Shown here: positions 9,464-17,357 of the stretch, one piece after another
Numbering within the stretch: position 1 is the first letter of the stretch
Layout of the letters: each line of letters starts with the position of its first letter
Source of the DNA: an uncultured Desulfobulbaceae bacterium
Lineage (GTDB): Bacteria; Desulfobacterota; Desulfobulbia; Desulfobulbales; Desulfocapsaceae
NCBI GenBank assembly: GCA_903887485.1
Contig: CAISPV010000006.1
Location: forward strand, 16,805 to 80,804
Length of the DNA stretch: 64,000 nucleotides
Reading direction: 5' to 3'
Made by a program: the position numbers and the translations under genes
The notes under the pieces: generated by a model
What the model saw: only the letters and a program-made list of their open reading frames with translations
Told to the model about the DNA's origin: nothing
The model's database searches: none

Positions 9464-9832
9464 TCAGACGGTGCTGGCTTCTTTTATCTTGCTGACCAGT
9501 TCGCCGATATCCACGGGCTTCATGAGATAATCAAACAGGCCGCGCCGCATGCCGATAATGCCGCTTTCCGTGGATCCATGTCCGGTCAGGATAATCACCT
9601 GGATGCGCGGGTCATGTTTTTTGATCAGGTCAAGGGTAGTGAGCCCGTCAATTCCCGGCATCATCAAGTCAAGCAGGACCACCTGAGGCCGCCAGTCAGA
9701 GGTGAGCACGGTCAGCGCCTCTTCGGCGCCGCTCACCGCCTTGGCTGCAAAACCCCGCAACTCCAGGCGTTCCGCCAAGGTGGAGCCGAATTCCGTTTCG
9801 TCGTCTACGATCAGGATTTTAATTGTGTCCAT
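9464..9832 (-). CDS. Single-domain response regulator (CheY-like receiver)
   Basis: A 122-residue receiver with no output domain. It has the acidic pair in VDDE near residue 10, phospho-acceptor Asp55 in VVLLDLMMPG, Thr in the ILTGHG strand and the conserved Lys in FDYLMKPVD. The ORF track begins at 9892, but the ATG at 9832 has an AGGAG site just upstream and gives the normal receiver N-terminus. It overlaps the end of the kinase gene by 14 bases, so the two are probably translationally coupled and functionally paired. Having no DNA-binding part, it must act by protein contact or as a phosphorelay intermediate, for example towards the nearby sigma-54 activator (inference). Confidence 0.92.
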   Translation of the reverse strand: MDTIKILIVDDETEFGSTLAERLELRGFAAKAVSGAEEALTVLTSDWRPQVVLLDLMMPGIDGLTTLDLIKKHDPRIQVIILTGHGSTESGIIGMRRGLFDYLMKPVDIGELVSKIKEASTV

Positions 9833-11606
9833 TGCCGTCGCTCCTTTCACTGTAAACCGGAAAAGTGATGATGAATGTGGTGCCGATACCAATCTCGCTG
9901 TTCACCTCGATCTTGCCGCCAAGCTTTTGGACAATACCATAGGTAATGGATAATCCCAAGCCGGTGCCTTTCTTCTCCTCATTTCCTTTGGTGGTAAAAA
10001 AAGGCTCGAAGATATTTTTCATGGTCTCTGTCGACATGCCCGGCCCGGTATCTGAAATGGCGATCATGACGGTTTTGTTGTCATCGCAACTTGAGGTGAT
10101 ATGGATCTCCCCCTCATTGTTGATGGCCTCCATGGCGTTGTTGGTTGTAACCATGGCATTGCTGATGGCGTCGATGGCATTGTTGATCACGTTGAGCAAT
10201 ACCTGTTGCAACTGGCCGTGATCGGCCCGGATGACCGGTAATTCCTTCTGAAGTTGCAAGAGGATATGGATGTTATGATAGGCGGCCTCTTTTTCAAGGA
10301 AGCTGATGACTTCCCTGATGATGTCGTTGAGATGGACCAGGGTCAGTGAGGTCTCCATGCGTCGGGCAAAGCCCAGTAAGCGGTGGGTGATGGTTCTGGC
10401 TCGCCCCACCGCATTTTGCAGGGAATCTAATTGATCAATAAACTTTTCCCGGTAGCGAAAATCACGATCCATTTCAAGCAGATCCTGCATCAATCCCGCT
10501 TTTTCCCCGATAATGGCCAGCGGGTTATTGATTTCATGGGCCACACCTGCCGCCAGACGGCCAATGGAGGCAAGCTTGTCGGTGTGCTCCGTTTCGCTGA
10601 GCATCGCCTCCCGCATCTCGTCGGCCTCCCTGAGCTTTCCGGCGATGAAGGCAGAGAGCCAGATAATGATGCAGCCCAACACCAGGGAACAACTGATCAG
10701 GGTAAGCATCAATCCTCTCTTGAAAGAATGCCAGTCCCCCCTTTTCGCATATCCTTGATGATCCAGGACAAGAAACCAGGGTGTGTGCGGGATGCGGCTG
10801 ACCGCTCGGTAAAAACTGCCGTTACTTCCTTCTCCAGAGATGAGGATGTCGTTCTGCTTTGGCTTGTTGCCCAGCTTGAAATCCTCAAGCACGGTGCCGT
10901 GATAACGGGAAGAGCTTTGCAGCTTGTTGCTGTCATTGACCAGGAAGATGTCCTCCAGGGCCCCGGTGTTGACCGAAGCAAGAAAGTGATCCAGGGTTTC
11001 ACTGTCAATACTTGCCCGGAGAACCCAGGAATCCTGCGAGGATGCCGACCCTTTTTTGCTGGCCGCGACAACAAAATGGGGAAAATTGCGGAATCCGGTA
11101 AAAACTTCACTGACGTATATCTTCCTGGTCAGGGCCTTATGAAACCAGATGCTGTCATTGTAATTCTTGCCGACCAGTTTGTAGGGGCCGGCATAGGTTA
11201 TCTGGATGCCGTCCGAGCCAATGACGCCGATATCAACCAAGCCCTGATGTTCCTCCTTGAGCCGTCTGAAGATCTGGTCAAGTTGTTGTTGGTCGGTTAA
11301 ATCCTCAAAGGTGTACGAGTCGAGCACGACCGTGATCGCCGCCTCCATCTTTTCAAGGTAGGCGTTGATGGTGGCCCTGGCGCTTTCCGCGCTCCAGCGG
11401 GCATTGGCGTAGGATTCGTTCTGCAGGAGCTGTCGGTATTGGACAAAATTGATTCCCGAGATGATGGCCATGGGGATCAGGGTGATGGCCAGCATGGCGA
11501 TGAGCATGCTGTTGCGCATGCAACGGTACCGCTCTCTGGTGGAAAGGTTTTTATTGTGGAGTCCACAAAATAGCGGGCATAAGGAGCCAAAAGAGTTGTC
11601 TTTCAT
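9819..11606 (-). CDS. Membrane sensor histidine kinase with extracytoplasmic Cache-like domain
   Basis: 595 residues. The order is: cytoplasmic N-terminus, TM helix at about 34-54, a periplasmic sensing domain of about 250 residues resembling double Cache, a second TM segment near 305-325, a HisKA domain with phospho-acceptor His357 in VAHEINNPL, then an HATPase_c domain with N-box NVINNAIDAI, DTGPGM and GTGLGL. The sensor contains YVSEVFTGFRNFPHFVVA, closely matched by YVSDVFTGFRGVPHFIVA in the kinase at 15627, so the two are paralogues and may sense related ligands. The ATG overlaps the upstream NifX-like gene by 4 bases (ATGA), and the 3' end overlaps the receiver. It is the second-to-last gene of a minus-strand operon starting with the sigma-54 activator. 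Confidence 0.92.
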   Translation of the reverse strand: MKDNSFGSLCPLFCGLHNKNLSTRERYRCMRNSMLIAMLAITLIPMAIISGINFVQYRQLLQNESYANARWSAESARATINAYLEKMEAAITVVLDSYTFEDLTDQQQLDQIFRRLKEEHQGLVDIGVIGSDGIQITYAGPYKLVGKNYNDSIWFHKALTRKIYVSEVFTGFRNFPHFVVAASKKGSASSQDSWVLRASIDSETLDHFLASVNTGALEDIFLVNDSNKLQSSSRYHGTVLEDFKLGNKPKQNDILISGEGSNGSFYRAVSRIPHTPWFLVLDHQGYAKRGDWHSFKRGLMLTLISCSLVLGCIIIWLSAFIAGKLREADEMREAMLSETEHTDKLASIGRLAAGVAHEINNPLAIIGEKAGLMQDLLEMDRDFRYREKFIDQLDSLQNAVGRARTITHRLLGFARRMETSLTLVHLNDIIREVISFLEKEAAYHNIHILLQLQKELPVIRADHGQLQQVLLNVINNAIDAISNAMVTTNNAMEAINNEGEIHITSSCDDNKTVMIAISDTGPGMSTETMKNIFEPFFTTKGNEEKKGTGLGLSITYGIVQKLGGKIEVNSEIGIGTTFIITFPVYSERSDGNGHN

Positions 11607-11956
11607 GGTGTGGTACTCCGATCGGGCCTTGTCCGGAGAATGGCCCCTGATTGTAGTTTTTTGACCATGGCCAAGGCAAGGGCTTCTTCGGCTGGCCCGA
11701 TTATCCGGTCGATCACTTCAATCTTTTTCCAGATCAGATATTGGAAATGGGCGTCCTCAATACCGCCGCAGATTACCAGGGCTACTTCTTCCTTGATTGC
11801 CAGGCTGCACAGCTCGTCGCTGGACGGTCCCGGCAGCAGGATGGTTCGAGGCGCGCCTGAGATCTTTCCCCTGGTGATTCTGGCGATCAGCACCTCGGTG
11901 GTCAGGTCAAAGCGGGGGGCGATATCATTGTTCTGCAGGGTGATAAGGATCTTCAT
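11603..11956 (-). CDS. NifX/NifB-type dinitrogenase cofactor-biosynthesis domain protein
   Basis: 117 residues of the small alpha/beta fold seen in NifX, NafY, the NifB C-terminus and the orange protein Orp. Supporting features are the start MKILITLQNNDIAPRFD and the central VALVICGGIEDAHFQYL. Family members bind or chaperone Fe-S or Mo-containing clusters. No nif gene is nearby; the partners here are a sigma-54 activator (7 bases upstream) and a kinase (4-base overlap). By analogy with the Desulfovibrio orp cluster, also sigma-54 linked, a metal- or redox-related signalling role is conceivable, but nothing here proves it. The conserved Cys of some family members appears only as a single C near VICGG. 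Confidence 0.8.
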   Translation of the reverse strand: MKILITLQNNDIAPRFDLTTEVLIARITRGKISGAPRTILLPGPSSDELCSLAIKEEVALVICGGIEDAHFQYLIWKKIEVIDRIIGPAEEALALAMVKKLQSGAILRTRPDRSTTP

Positions 11957-11963
11957 AGGAGGG

Positions 11964-13376
11964 TCAGGCCAGGCTGTATTCTTTCATCTTCCGCCACAGG
12001 GTGGTGCGTCCCCAGGCAAGCACTTTTGCCGCCTCACTTCGGTTGCCGCCGCTTTGCATAAGGGCGCCAAGGATGTTTTGTTTCTCGATGTCACTCCAGT
12101 TGGCGGCGTTGTCCGGGACTCCTTTATGGCTGTTGGCTGCTGGGTGCTGTGTGTTCGGGGCGGCGTCAGTTTGCCTGTCTATCGGGAGGGAAGGTTCGGT
12201 GCCGGGTCTTGAGAGAGGAGGACTTAACGGTTCATCCAGCACATAGGGCGGCAGGTGATCGAGCTCAATAACCTCACCTCTGCAGATATTGACGCCATAT
12301 TCGATGATGTTGCGTAATTCCCGGACATTGCCGGGGTAGCGGTATTTGGTTAATCGTTGCAGGGCCTGGGGGGAGATCTTTTGGATATTTTTATTAAAAT
12401 TTGCGGCAAACATCTGCAGAAAATGATCGATCAACAGTCGCACGTCTCCGTCTCGTTCCCTGAGCGGCGGCAGGTGTACCCGCAGGACGTTTAAACGAAA
12501 AAAAAGATCCTCTCGAAATCCTCCTTCTCCAACCAACTTTCTCAGATCACGATGGGTGCCGGTGATCAGCCGCACATCAACCTTGACCTTTTTCTGGCTG
12601 CCCAGCGGAAAAAACTCCCGATCATCAAGCACGGTAAGAAGTTTTACCTGGAGCGGCAAGGGGAGGTCGCCGATCTCAGTGAGAAAGATCGTGCCACCCT
12701 GGGCAAGTTGAAACATGCCGTGCTTGTCGGCATGGGCCCCGGTGAAGGCCCCCCGGACATGACCAAACAACTCTGATTCGAGCAGGCTCTCCGGCAGGGC
12801 GCCACAGTTCACCTTGATAAAAGGATATTTGCCTCGTTTGGAGGCGTGATGGATGGCCTCGGCCAGGATGTCCTTGCCGGTGCCGGTCTCGCCGGTGATC
12901 AATACGGAGGAATCGGTGTGGGCCAGGATTGGCAGGAGCTCAAAGACTTCCTGCATCTTGGGGCTATGTCCCAGGAGGCCCTTGGACGGGCCGATCTCTT
13001 TTTTCCCTGCACGGGTTTCCTGAATGGCGGTGATATCTTCCAGGGCGAGGACCATTGCTGCTTGCCCCGTTCTCGGAGACAAGATCGGGGTTGCGGTAAA
13101 GCGCACCGGGATTTTTTTGCGATTGAGGCCAAGGATGTCGCCCTCAGTGTTGCAGGCCATTCCTGTTTCTCCAGCCTGCCGGAGAAAGTGACTGTTTTGC
13201 TGGAAGTGAGTGCGAAGGATGAAATCATAATAGATGCCGCGAGCTTCTTCGCCGGAATAGCCGGTAAGGGCCTCGAGGAAGCGGTTCATTTCGATGATCT
13301 GGAAGTCCTGGTCGAGCAGGGCGATACCGTGTGGCACGCCATTCAGGATTTCCAGGAGCTCGGGGTATTGGTTCAT
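11964..13376 (-). CDS. Sigma-54-dependent activator: PAS, AAA+, Fis-type HTH
   Basis: Enhancer-binding activator of RNA polymerase-sigma54, 470 residues from the ATG at 13376. It has an N-terminal PAS sensor (about 1-120), a AAA+ domain with Walker A GETGTGKD at 162-169 and the sigma-54-contacting GAFTGA loop at 209-214, and a C-terminal Fis-like helix-turn-helix (NRSEAAKVLAWGRTTLWRK). There is no receiver domain, so control is through the PAS ligand or partners rather than direct phosphorylation. The track start at 13487 adds 37 residues of low-complexity sequence; the ATG at 13376 has an AGGTGA site 6 bases upstream and is preferred. It is the first gene of the minus-strand operon and diverges from a strong-looking -24/-12 promoter at 13750, its likely target. 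Confidence 0.93.
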   Translation of the reverse strand: MNQYPELLEILNGVPHGIALLDQDFQIIEMNRFLEALTGYSGEEARGIYYDFILRTHFQQNSHFLRQAGETGMACNTEGDILGLNRKKIPVRFTATPILSPRTGQAAMVLALEDITAIQETRAGKKEIGPSKGLLGHSPKMQEVFELLPILAHTDSSVLITGETGTGKDILAEAIHHASKRGKYPFIKVNCGALPESLLESELFGHVRGAFTGAHADKHGMFQLAQGGTIFLTEIGDLPLPLQVKLLTVLDDREFFPLGSQKKVKVDVRLITGTHRDLRKLVGEGGFREDLFFRLNVLRVHLPPLRERDGDVRLLIDHFLQMFAANFNKNIQKISPQALQRLTKYRYPGNVRELRNIIEYGVNICRGEVIELDHLPPYVLDEPLSPPLSRPGTEPSLPIDRQTDAAPNTQHPAANSHKGVPDNAANWSDIEKQNILGALMQSGGNRSEAAKVLAWGRTTLWRKMKEYSLA

Positions 13377-13749
13377 GGCTTCACCTGTTCCGGTTGGAGC
13401 CGGGACGGTTGTATGGATCTTGGCGGCAATGTCTGGTCTGTGGTCTGTTTCGTGTTTCGTATTGTTTCTATCTGTTCCGTGTATCATGCTCTGTCTTGAG
13501 AAGTCAATTGTTTTTTTAGGTGGAGCTCTGAATGGGTAGATTCGTGGGGGTGGGATTGTTGCGGGGGTATATGAGTTTGCTGTCCCTGTCGCAAGTGTTG
13601 GGTAGTGGGTGGTGGAGATGGGGCGCTTTGTTTCTGGTTGTTTCAGCGGAGGTGCTGTGTGTTCTCTTTTGTTTCAAAATGTTTTGCTGTGTGATTCCGG
13701 CTCAGAGTTTTATTTTGGTAACATGCTGTATTTATATGAAATGTGTTTT
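13377..13749. other. Divergent intergenic region, probable enhancer region
   Basis: About 370 bases between the activator start and the sigma-54 promoter, with no credible gene (the plus-strand ORFs at 13294-13840 show no recognisable protein). Activator-binding sites for a sigma-54 system would be expected here, 80-200 bases upstream of 13750. I could not pick out a clear inverted repeat by eye. Confidence 0.4.
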
Positions 13750-13765
13750 TGGCACGATCCTTGTA
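13750..13765 (+). promoter_or_regulatory. Sigma-54 (-24/-12) promoter
   Basis: TGGCACGATCCTTGTA matches the consensus TGGCACG-N4-TTGCA with one mismatch: T instead of C in the -12 element. The GG and GT dinucleotides have the required 10-base spacing. It lies about 72 bases upstream of the 13837 start codon and diverges from a sigma-54 activator gene, which makes a functional link very likely. Confidence 0.8.
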
Positions 13766-13836
13766 TTAGAAACAACAAACAGCACAACAGATCTGCTGGG
13801 GTGCAACAGGTTATCAGGAAAACTGCGGAGGTTGCC

Positions 13837-14136
13837 ATGAAAAAATCACTTAACACTTTTCAGAAATGGATGACAGCGATCACCTTTGCCGAGGCCGGGG
13901 AGTGGGATATGGCCAAACAGATGTCCCCTGTCACTGTCCCGAGCAGAGAGATCAGTCAGCTTGAGCAAACCTTTATGGCTGCCGCCTTTGCCGAGGCAGG
14001 ACTTTACGAAGATGCTGTCAGGATGGCTGAGGGTCTTAGTTATCAGGCCCCGGCAACTGATGATTTTCTCCAGTCGCTTGGTCTGGGAGGGGTTCGCGTG
14101 ACGTATGGTGTGTTTGCTGTTGGTTCGGTGCGATAA
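13837..14136 (+). CDS. Small 'FAEAGE' repeat protein, function unknown
   Basis: 99 residues, starting at the ATG at 13837 behind a strong GGAGG site 5 bases upstream (the longer track ORF begins before the promoter). It contains two copies of a helical motif, MTAITFAEAGEWDMAKQM at 12-29 and MAAAFAEAGLYEDAVRM at 47-63. The same motif ends the next two proteins (14175 and 14744), so this seems to be a dedicated protein module. I recognise no enzymatic signature and no membrane segment. The pattern of small residues with A-x-A-G-x-Y/W-x-x-A vaguely resembles a TPR half-repeat. First gene after the sigma-54 promoter, so probably strongly induced under the condition sensed by the activator. Confidence 0.75.
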   Translation: MKKSLNTFQKWMTAITFAEAGEWDMAKQMSPVTVPSREISQLEQTFMAAAFAEAGLYEDAVRMAEGLSYQAPATDDFLQSLGLGGVRVTYGVFAVGSVR

Positions 14137-14174
14137 GCGCAGCGTCCGGTAACTCTTCAAAAGGGACGGGAGAA

Positions 14175-14699
14175 ATGGCCATCACGGCAACGGCGCTCAT
14201 TGTCTCCGACGATACGGACTTTGCCCAAACAATGAAAGTCCTCCTTCAGCGCTGGGGCATGGTTGTGGAATTGGCAGCAGAAGCTGTGTATTTGCCCGCC
14301 GGCGGGGTGGATGTGGTTCTGCTTGATATCCGGAGGCAGGACAACAATGGGCTTGCTCTCCTGGCAACCATTCGTACCCGGATGGCTGACGCCGAGATCA
14401 TTCTCGTGAACAGGCCGGACAATATCCAGTTGTCCATGGCCGGGATGCAGGCTGGGGCAGATGATGAGATCATCTCTCCTTTTGATACTGCCACCCTGAA
14501 AAATAAAATCTCTTCCGCTCTTCAATGCCGGAAAAAACGGCGTGGGAAGAGGTCGTTGCTGAAAAGATTTGAAGATGCCATGACCGCTATCACGTTTGCC
14601 CAGGCCGGAGAATTTGATACTGCCGTTGACTTGTTGAATGAGTCGGAGGAGAAGTCTTCCTCCCGTAAAGATCGAAAACAAACAGAGGCAGCACCTTGA
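14175..14699 (+). CDS. Degenerate receiver-domain protein with C-terminal FAQAGE motif
   Basis: 174 residues. Residues 1-120 fold like a CheY receiver: the acidic pair is SDD near 11-13 and an Asp is in VVLLDIRRQ. The conserved switch residues are altered: the usual strand-4 Thr region reads LVNRP and the Lys-Pro motif reads ISPFD, so the invariant Lys is missing. Phosphorylation is therefore doubtful, and it may be a pseudo-receiver acting by binding. After a basic linker (KKRRGKRS) the C-terminus carries AMTAITFAQAGEFDTAVDLL, shared with its neighbours. It lies 38 bases after the 13837 gene and 44 bases before the 14744 gene, in the same presumed sigma-54 operon. Confidence 0.82.
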   Translation: MAITATALIVSDDTDFAQTMKVLLQRWGMVVELAAEAVYLPAGGVDVVLLDIRRQDNNGLALLATIRTRMADAEIILVNRPDNIQLSMAGMQAGADDEIISPFDTATLKNKISSALQCRKKRRGKRSLLKRFEDAMTAITFAQAGEFDTAVDLLNESEEKSSSRKDRKQTEAAP

Positions 14700-14743
14700 G
14701 TTGACTGTCTTTAAACCGATGCTGAGGGATTAGGGGGGGAAAC

Positions 14744-15196
14744 ATGGATGATATCAAAATTCTGCTGGTAGATGATGAGGAAGACTTTATCAAGACATTG
14801 TCGGAGCGTCTCGATCTGCGGGACCTTGGCAGCGAAACGGCGCTCAGCGGCGAACAGGCATTGGGGTATGTTGGTGATAATGAGCCCGATGTCATGGTCC
14901 TTGATCTGAAGATGCCGGGCATTGACGGGATGGAGGTGCTCCGTCGGGTCAGAAAAACCTATCCCCATATCCAGGTTATCATCCAGACCGGGCACGGCAA
15001 CGATCTTGATGAAGCAGAGGCCAGGCGGCTTGGAGTCTTTGATTATCTCAAGAAGCCGATTGAGATCGAGGTCCTGGTAGAAAGGATCAAGGCCGCCTAT
15101 CAGGCAAAAAACAACTTGCTGGATAACTCGGCGGGTGCAGTCGCCTTTGCCGAGGCAGGCGAATACGAAACTGCCCAAAATTTATTGGGGAAATAA
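14744..15196 (+). CDS. Response regulator with C-terminal FAEAGE motif
   Basis: 150 residues. It is an intact receiver: LLVDDEEDF, phospho-acceptor Asp in VMVLDLKMPG (about residue 55), Thr in IIQTGHG and Lys in FDYLKKPIE. This is followed by a short tail ending in AVAFAEAGEYETAQNLL. The receiver is very like the minus-strand one at 9464 (both MD-IKIL-VDDE and MPGIDG). No DNA-binding domain. The FAEAGE tail may be an interaction tag shared with the two upstream proteins, so phosphorylation here could control an assembly of the three (inference). It is the last gene before a terminator, making a three-gene sigma-54 transcription unit. Confidence 0.88.
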   Translation: MDDIKILLVDDEEDFIKTLSERLDLRDLGSETALSGEQALGYVGDNEPDVMVLDLKMPGIDGMEVLRRVRKTYPHIQVIIQTGHGNDLDEAEARRLGVFDYLKKPIEIEVLVERIKAAYQAKNNLLDNSAGAVAFAEAGEYETAQNLLGK

Positions 15197-15253
15197 GTTG
15201 GAGGGCGTGACGAAATAAGAATAATTTTTTTGACCAGTTTGCAACAGCACCTG

Positions 15254-15289
15254 ATGCCGTTTTGCCATCCTGATGACGGCATTTTTTTT
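15254..15289 (+). terminator. Terminator after the FAEAGE operon
   Basis: ATGCCGT (15254-15260) pairs with ACGGCAT (15276-15282), with a 15-base loop and a run of eight Ts. Confidence 0.65.
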
Positions 15290-15330
15290 ATAACGGCTCT
15301 ATTAACTCTTTCCGGGAAGGCCAGACAGCA

Positions 15331-15630
15331 ATGCAGAAACAGGCAGTGGTCATGAACAGCCACTTTATTGTCAGTGGTGAACGGATGGAAATCCGCCCGC
15401 TGGTGGGTTCCGGTTTGGGTGAAGGCTATCCGCAGGAGGGCCGGTTTCCGACCCTGTTGGAGCTTGAACAGGAGTATGTGCAAAAGGTCCTGGCCCATGT
15501 TGCCGGCAACAAGTCACGGGCGGCCGAGGTGCTGGGTATAGACCGGGTTTCCCTGTGGCGAAAGCTGAAGAGGCTTGATGGTATTACGGCTGCCGGCCCC
15601 CGGTTCGGGAAATGTTCTGAACAATCATGA
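15331..15630 (+). CDS. Small Fis-family helix-turn-helix protein
   Basis: 99 residues. The C-terminal half is a Fis/NtrC-type DNA-binding domain, with HVAGNKSRAAEVLGIDRVSLWRKLKR forming the helix-turn-helix. The N-terminal 45 residues match nothing I recognise. It looks like the output domain of a sigma-54 activator without its AAA+ part, so it may bind enhancer-like sites as a competitor or architectural factor. Its TGA overlaps the ATG of the following kinase (ATGA), indicating co-translation. In this locus it could be the DNA-binding partner of the stand-alone receivers (inference). Confidence 0.82.
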   Translation: MQKQAVVMNSHFIVSGERMEIRPLVGSGLGEGYPQEGRFPTLLELEQEYVQKVLAHVAGNKSRAAEVLGIDRVSLWRKLKRLDGITAAGPRFGKCSEQS

Positions 15631-17315
15631 AGATGTATGTTGCCACCATTCCCGGCAGCGCCCTGAAGGTTCGTTCGCGTGAGTCCTATTATGCACGGCA
15701 GAAACGGATTTTTGTGGTGGTCGTTATCCTGGTGGCCATTGTTCCTCTGCTGTTCATCAGTTGGACGGTTTCCCGTTTTTATCAGGAATCATGGCTGGAC
15801 AAGACCACAGTGGAGCTGACCAGCCTCGCCAATAACCGTCGGGAGATCATCGATCTCTTCCTCAACAGTCAGGAAAATACCCTGGCCGGATATGCGGAAC
15901 TGTACGATTTTTCCTGGCTAAGCGACCCCTCCAATCTGGAGAAGCTGTTCAAGGCCATGAATCACCAGGGGGTTATTGTCGATCTGGGCCTTATTGCCAG
16001 GGATGGCAGTCACCAGAGTTATACCGGCCCCTTTGCCGAACACCTGAAGGACAAGAATTATGCGGAGACGCGCTGGTTTGCCGAAGTCATGCACAGTGGG
16101 CGGTACGTAAGTGATGTGTTCACCGGCTTTCGCGGGGTGCCGCATTTCATTGTGGCCGTGACCGATCCCACCCGTTCCTGGATCCTGCGGGCGACCATTA
16201 ATTCCGAGTTGTTTAATGCCCTGTTGGCCAGCACCGTGGTGGGGCCGGGTGGCGATGCCTTTATCATCAATCGTCAGGGTGAGATGCAAACCCCAAGCCG
16301 CCTGGGGCTGGCATCGTTGCCTGCCGGGGAGAAAGCGCTCCTGCTCTCCAATGACCGCCTGACCATTCATAATACCCCAGGGTTTCTCTATGCCACCACC
16401 GGGATGAAAAATAACGACTGGATTCTGGTGCTGAAGACCGATATCGAGACCTCGCTGGCGGATTTTTACCGGGCCAGACAGCGTGACCAGATGATCATTG
16501 GCGGCGCGGGCCTGCTCATCATTGCGGTTGCTATTTTGCTGGTGTTTTCGATGATGAACAAGGTTGAAGGTGCCGACCACCAGCGCGTGCTGTTGTATGA
16601 CCGAATCCGATACTCGGAAAAAATGGCCTTGATCGGCAGGATGGCGGCCAGTGTTGCCCATGAGATCAATAACCCCCTGCAGATCATTGGTGATCAGGCC
16701 GGCTGGCTTGATGAACTGTTGAGCGAGGAAGAACCGTCGCTCCTGAAAAATAGGGATGAATATCAACCCGCAATTCTCAAAATCAGGGCCCAGGTCAAAC
16801 GGGCCAGCACGATCACCCACAGGCTGCTGGGGTTTTCCCGCAGCACCGATGGCGTGAAGTCGGCAACTGATATCAATGTCCTGGTGGAGGAGACGGTTTC
16901 GTTTCTGGAAAAAGAGGCGCAGAATCATCGGATTACCATTCGGCGCCGCCTGAATTTCACTCTGCCGCTCATCACTACCGACGGCACCCAACTGCAGCAG
17001 GTCTTTCTCAATATTCTCAATAATGGTGTTGATGCCATTGGTGCTGACGGTGAAATTACCATCAGCACCAGTGCGGCCGGAAAGCAGATCATTATTGAAT
17101 TTGCCGACAATGGACCGGGACTTTCGGCAGATGCCTTGAACAAGGTCTTTGAACCGTTCTTTACCACCAAAAAAATGGGGTGTGGCACCGGAATTGGCCT
17201 GGCCATTTCCTATAATATCATGGAGCGCCTTGGTGGCGGCATTGAGGCACTAAACGGCTTGCAGGGTGGTTGCGTGTTTCGGGTCACCTTGCCGGCTCCA
17301 CTTGGCAACGCATAA
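15627..17315 (+). CDS. Membrane sensor histidine kinase with Cache-like domain (paralogue of 9819)
   Basis: 562 residues. A TM helix near residues 27-49, an extracytoplasmic sensing domain of about 230 residues, a second TM near 292-310, HisKA with His345 in VAHEINNPL, and HATPase_c with NILNNGVDAI, DNGPGL and GTGIGLAIS. The sensor shares the YVSDVFTGFRG-PHF motif with the minus-strand kinase, and the domain layout is the same, so the locus carries two related kinases on opposite strands. The ATG overlaps the Fis-like gene by 4 bases; a receiver follows 42 bases downstream and a TauE/SafE permease after it. The putative ligand is unknown; sulfite or another sulfur or organic anion is a guess from the neighbouring exporter. 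Confidence 0.92.
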   Translation: MKMYVATIPGSALKVRSRESYYARQKRIFVVVVILVAIVPLLFISWTVSRFYQESWLDKTTVELTSLANNRREIIDLFLNSQENTLAGYAELYDFSWLSDPSNLEKLFKAMNHQGVIVDLGLIARDGSHQSYTGPFAEHLKDKNYAETRWFAEVMHSGRYVSDVFTGFRGVPHFIVAVTDPTRSWILRATINSELFNALLASTVVGPGGDAFIINRQGEMQTPSRLGLASLPAGEKALLLSNDRLTIHNTPGFLYATTGMKNNDWILVLKTDIETSLADFYRARQRDQMIIGGAGLLIIAVAILLVFSMMNKVEGADHQRVLLYDRIRYSEKMALIGRMAASVAHEINNPLQIIGDQAGWLDELLSEEEPSLLKNRDEYQPAILKIRAQVKRASTITHRLLGFSRSTDGVKSATDINVLVEETVSFLEKEAQNHRITIRRRLNFTLPLITTDGTQLQQVFLNILNNGVDAIGADGEITISTSAAGKQIIIEFADNGPGLSADALNKVFEPFFTTKKMGCGTGIGLAISYNIMERLGGGIEALNGLQGGCVFRVTLPAPLGNA

Positions 17316-17357
17316 AGTACCATTCACCCATAAGGGACAAGGTGCAGAGGAAATAAA

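Noticed and set aside
13532-13840. Plus-strand ORFs in the divergent sigma-54 intergenic region
   Set aside because: They run through the promoter and show no protein-like composition; the good ribosome site belongs to the ATG at 13837.
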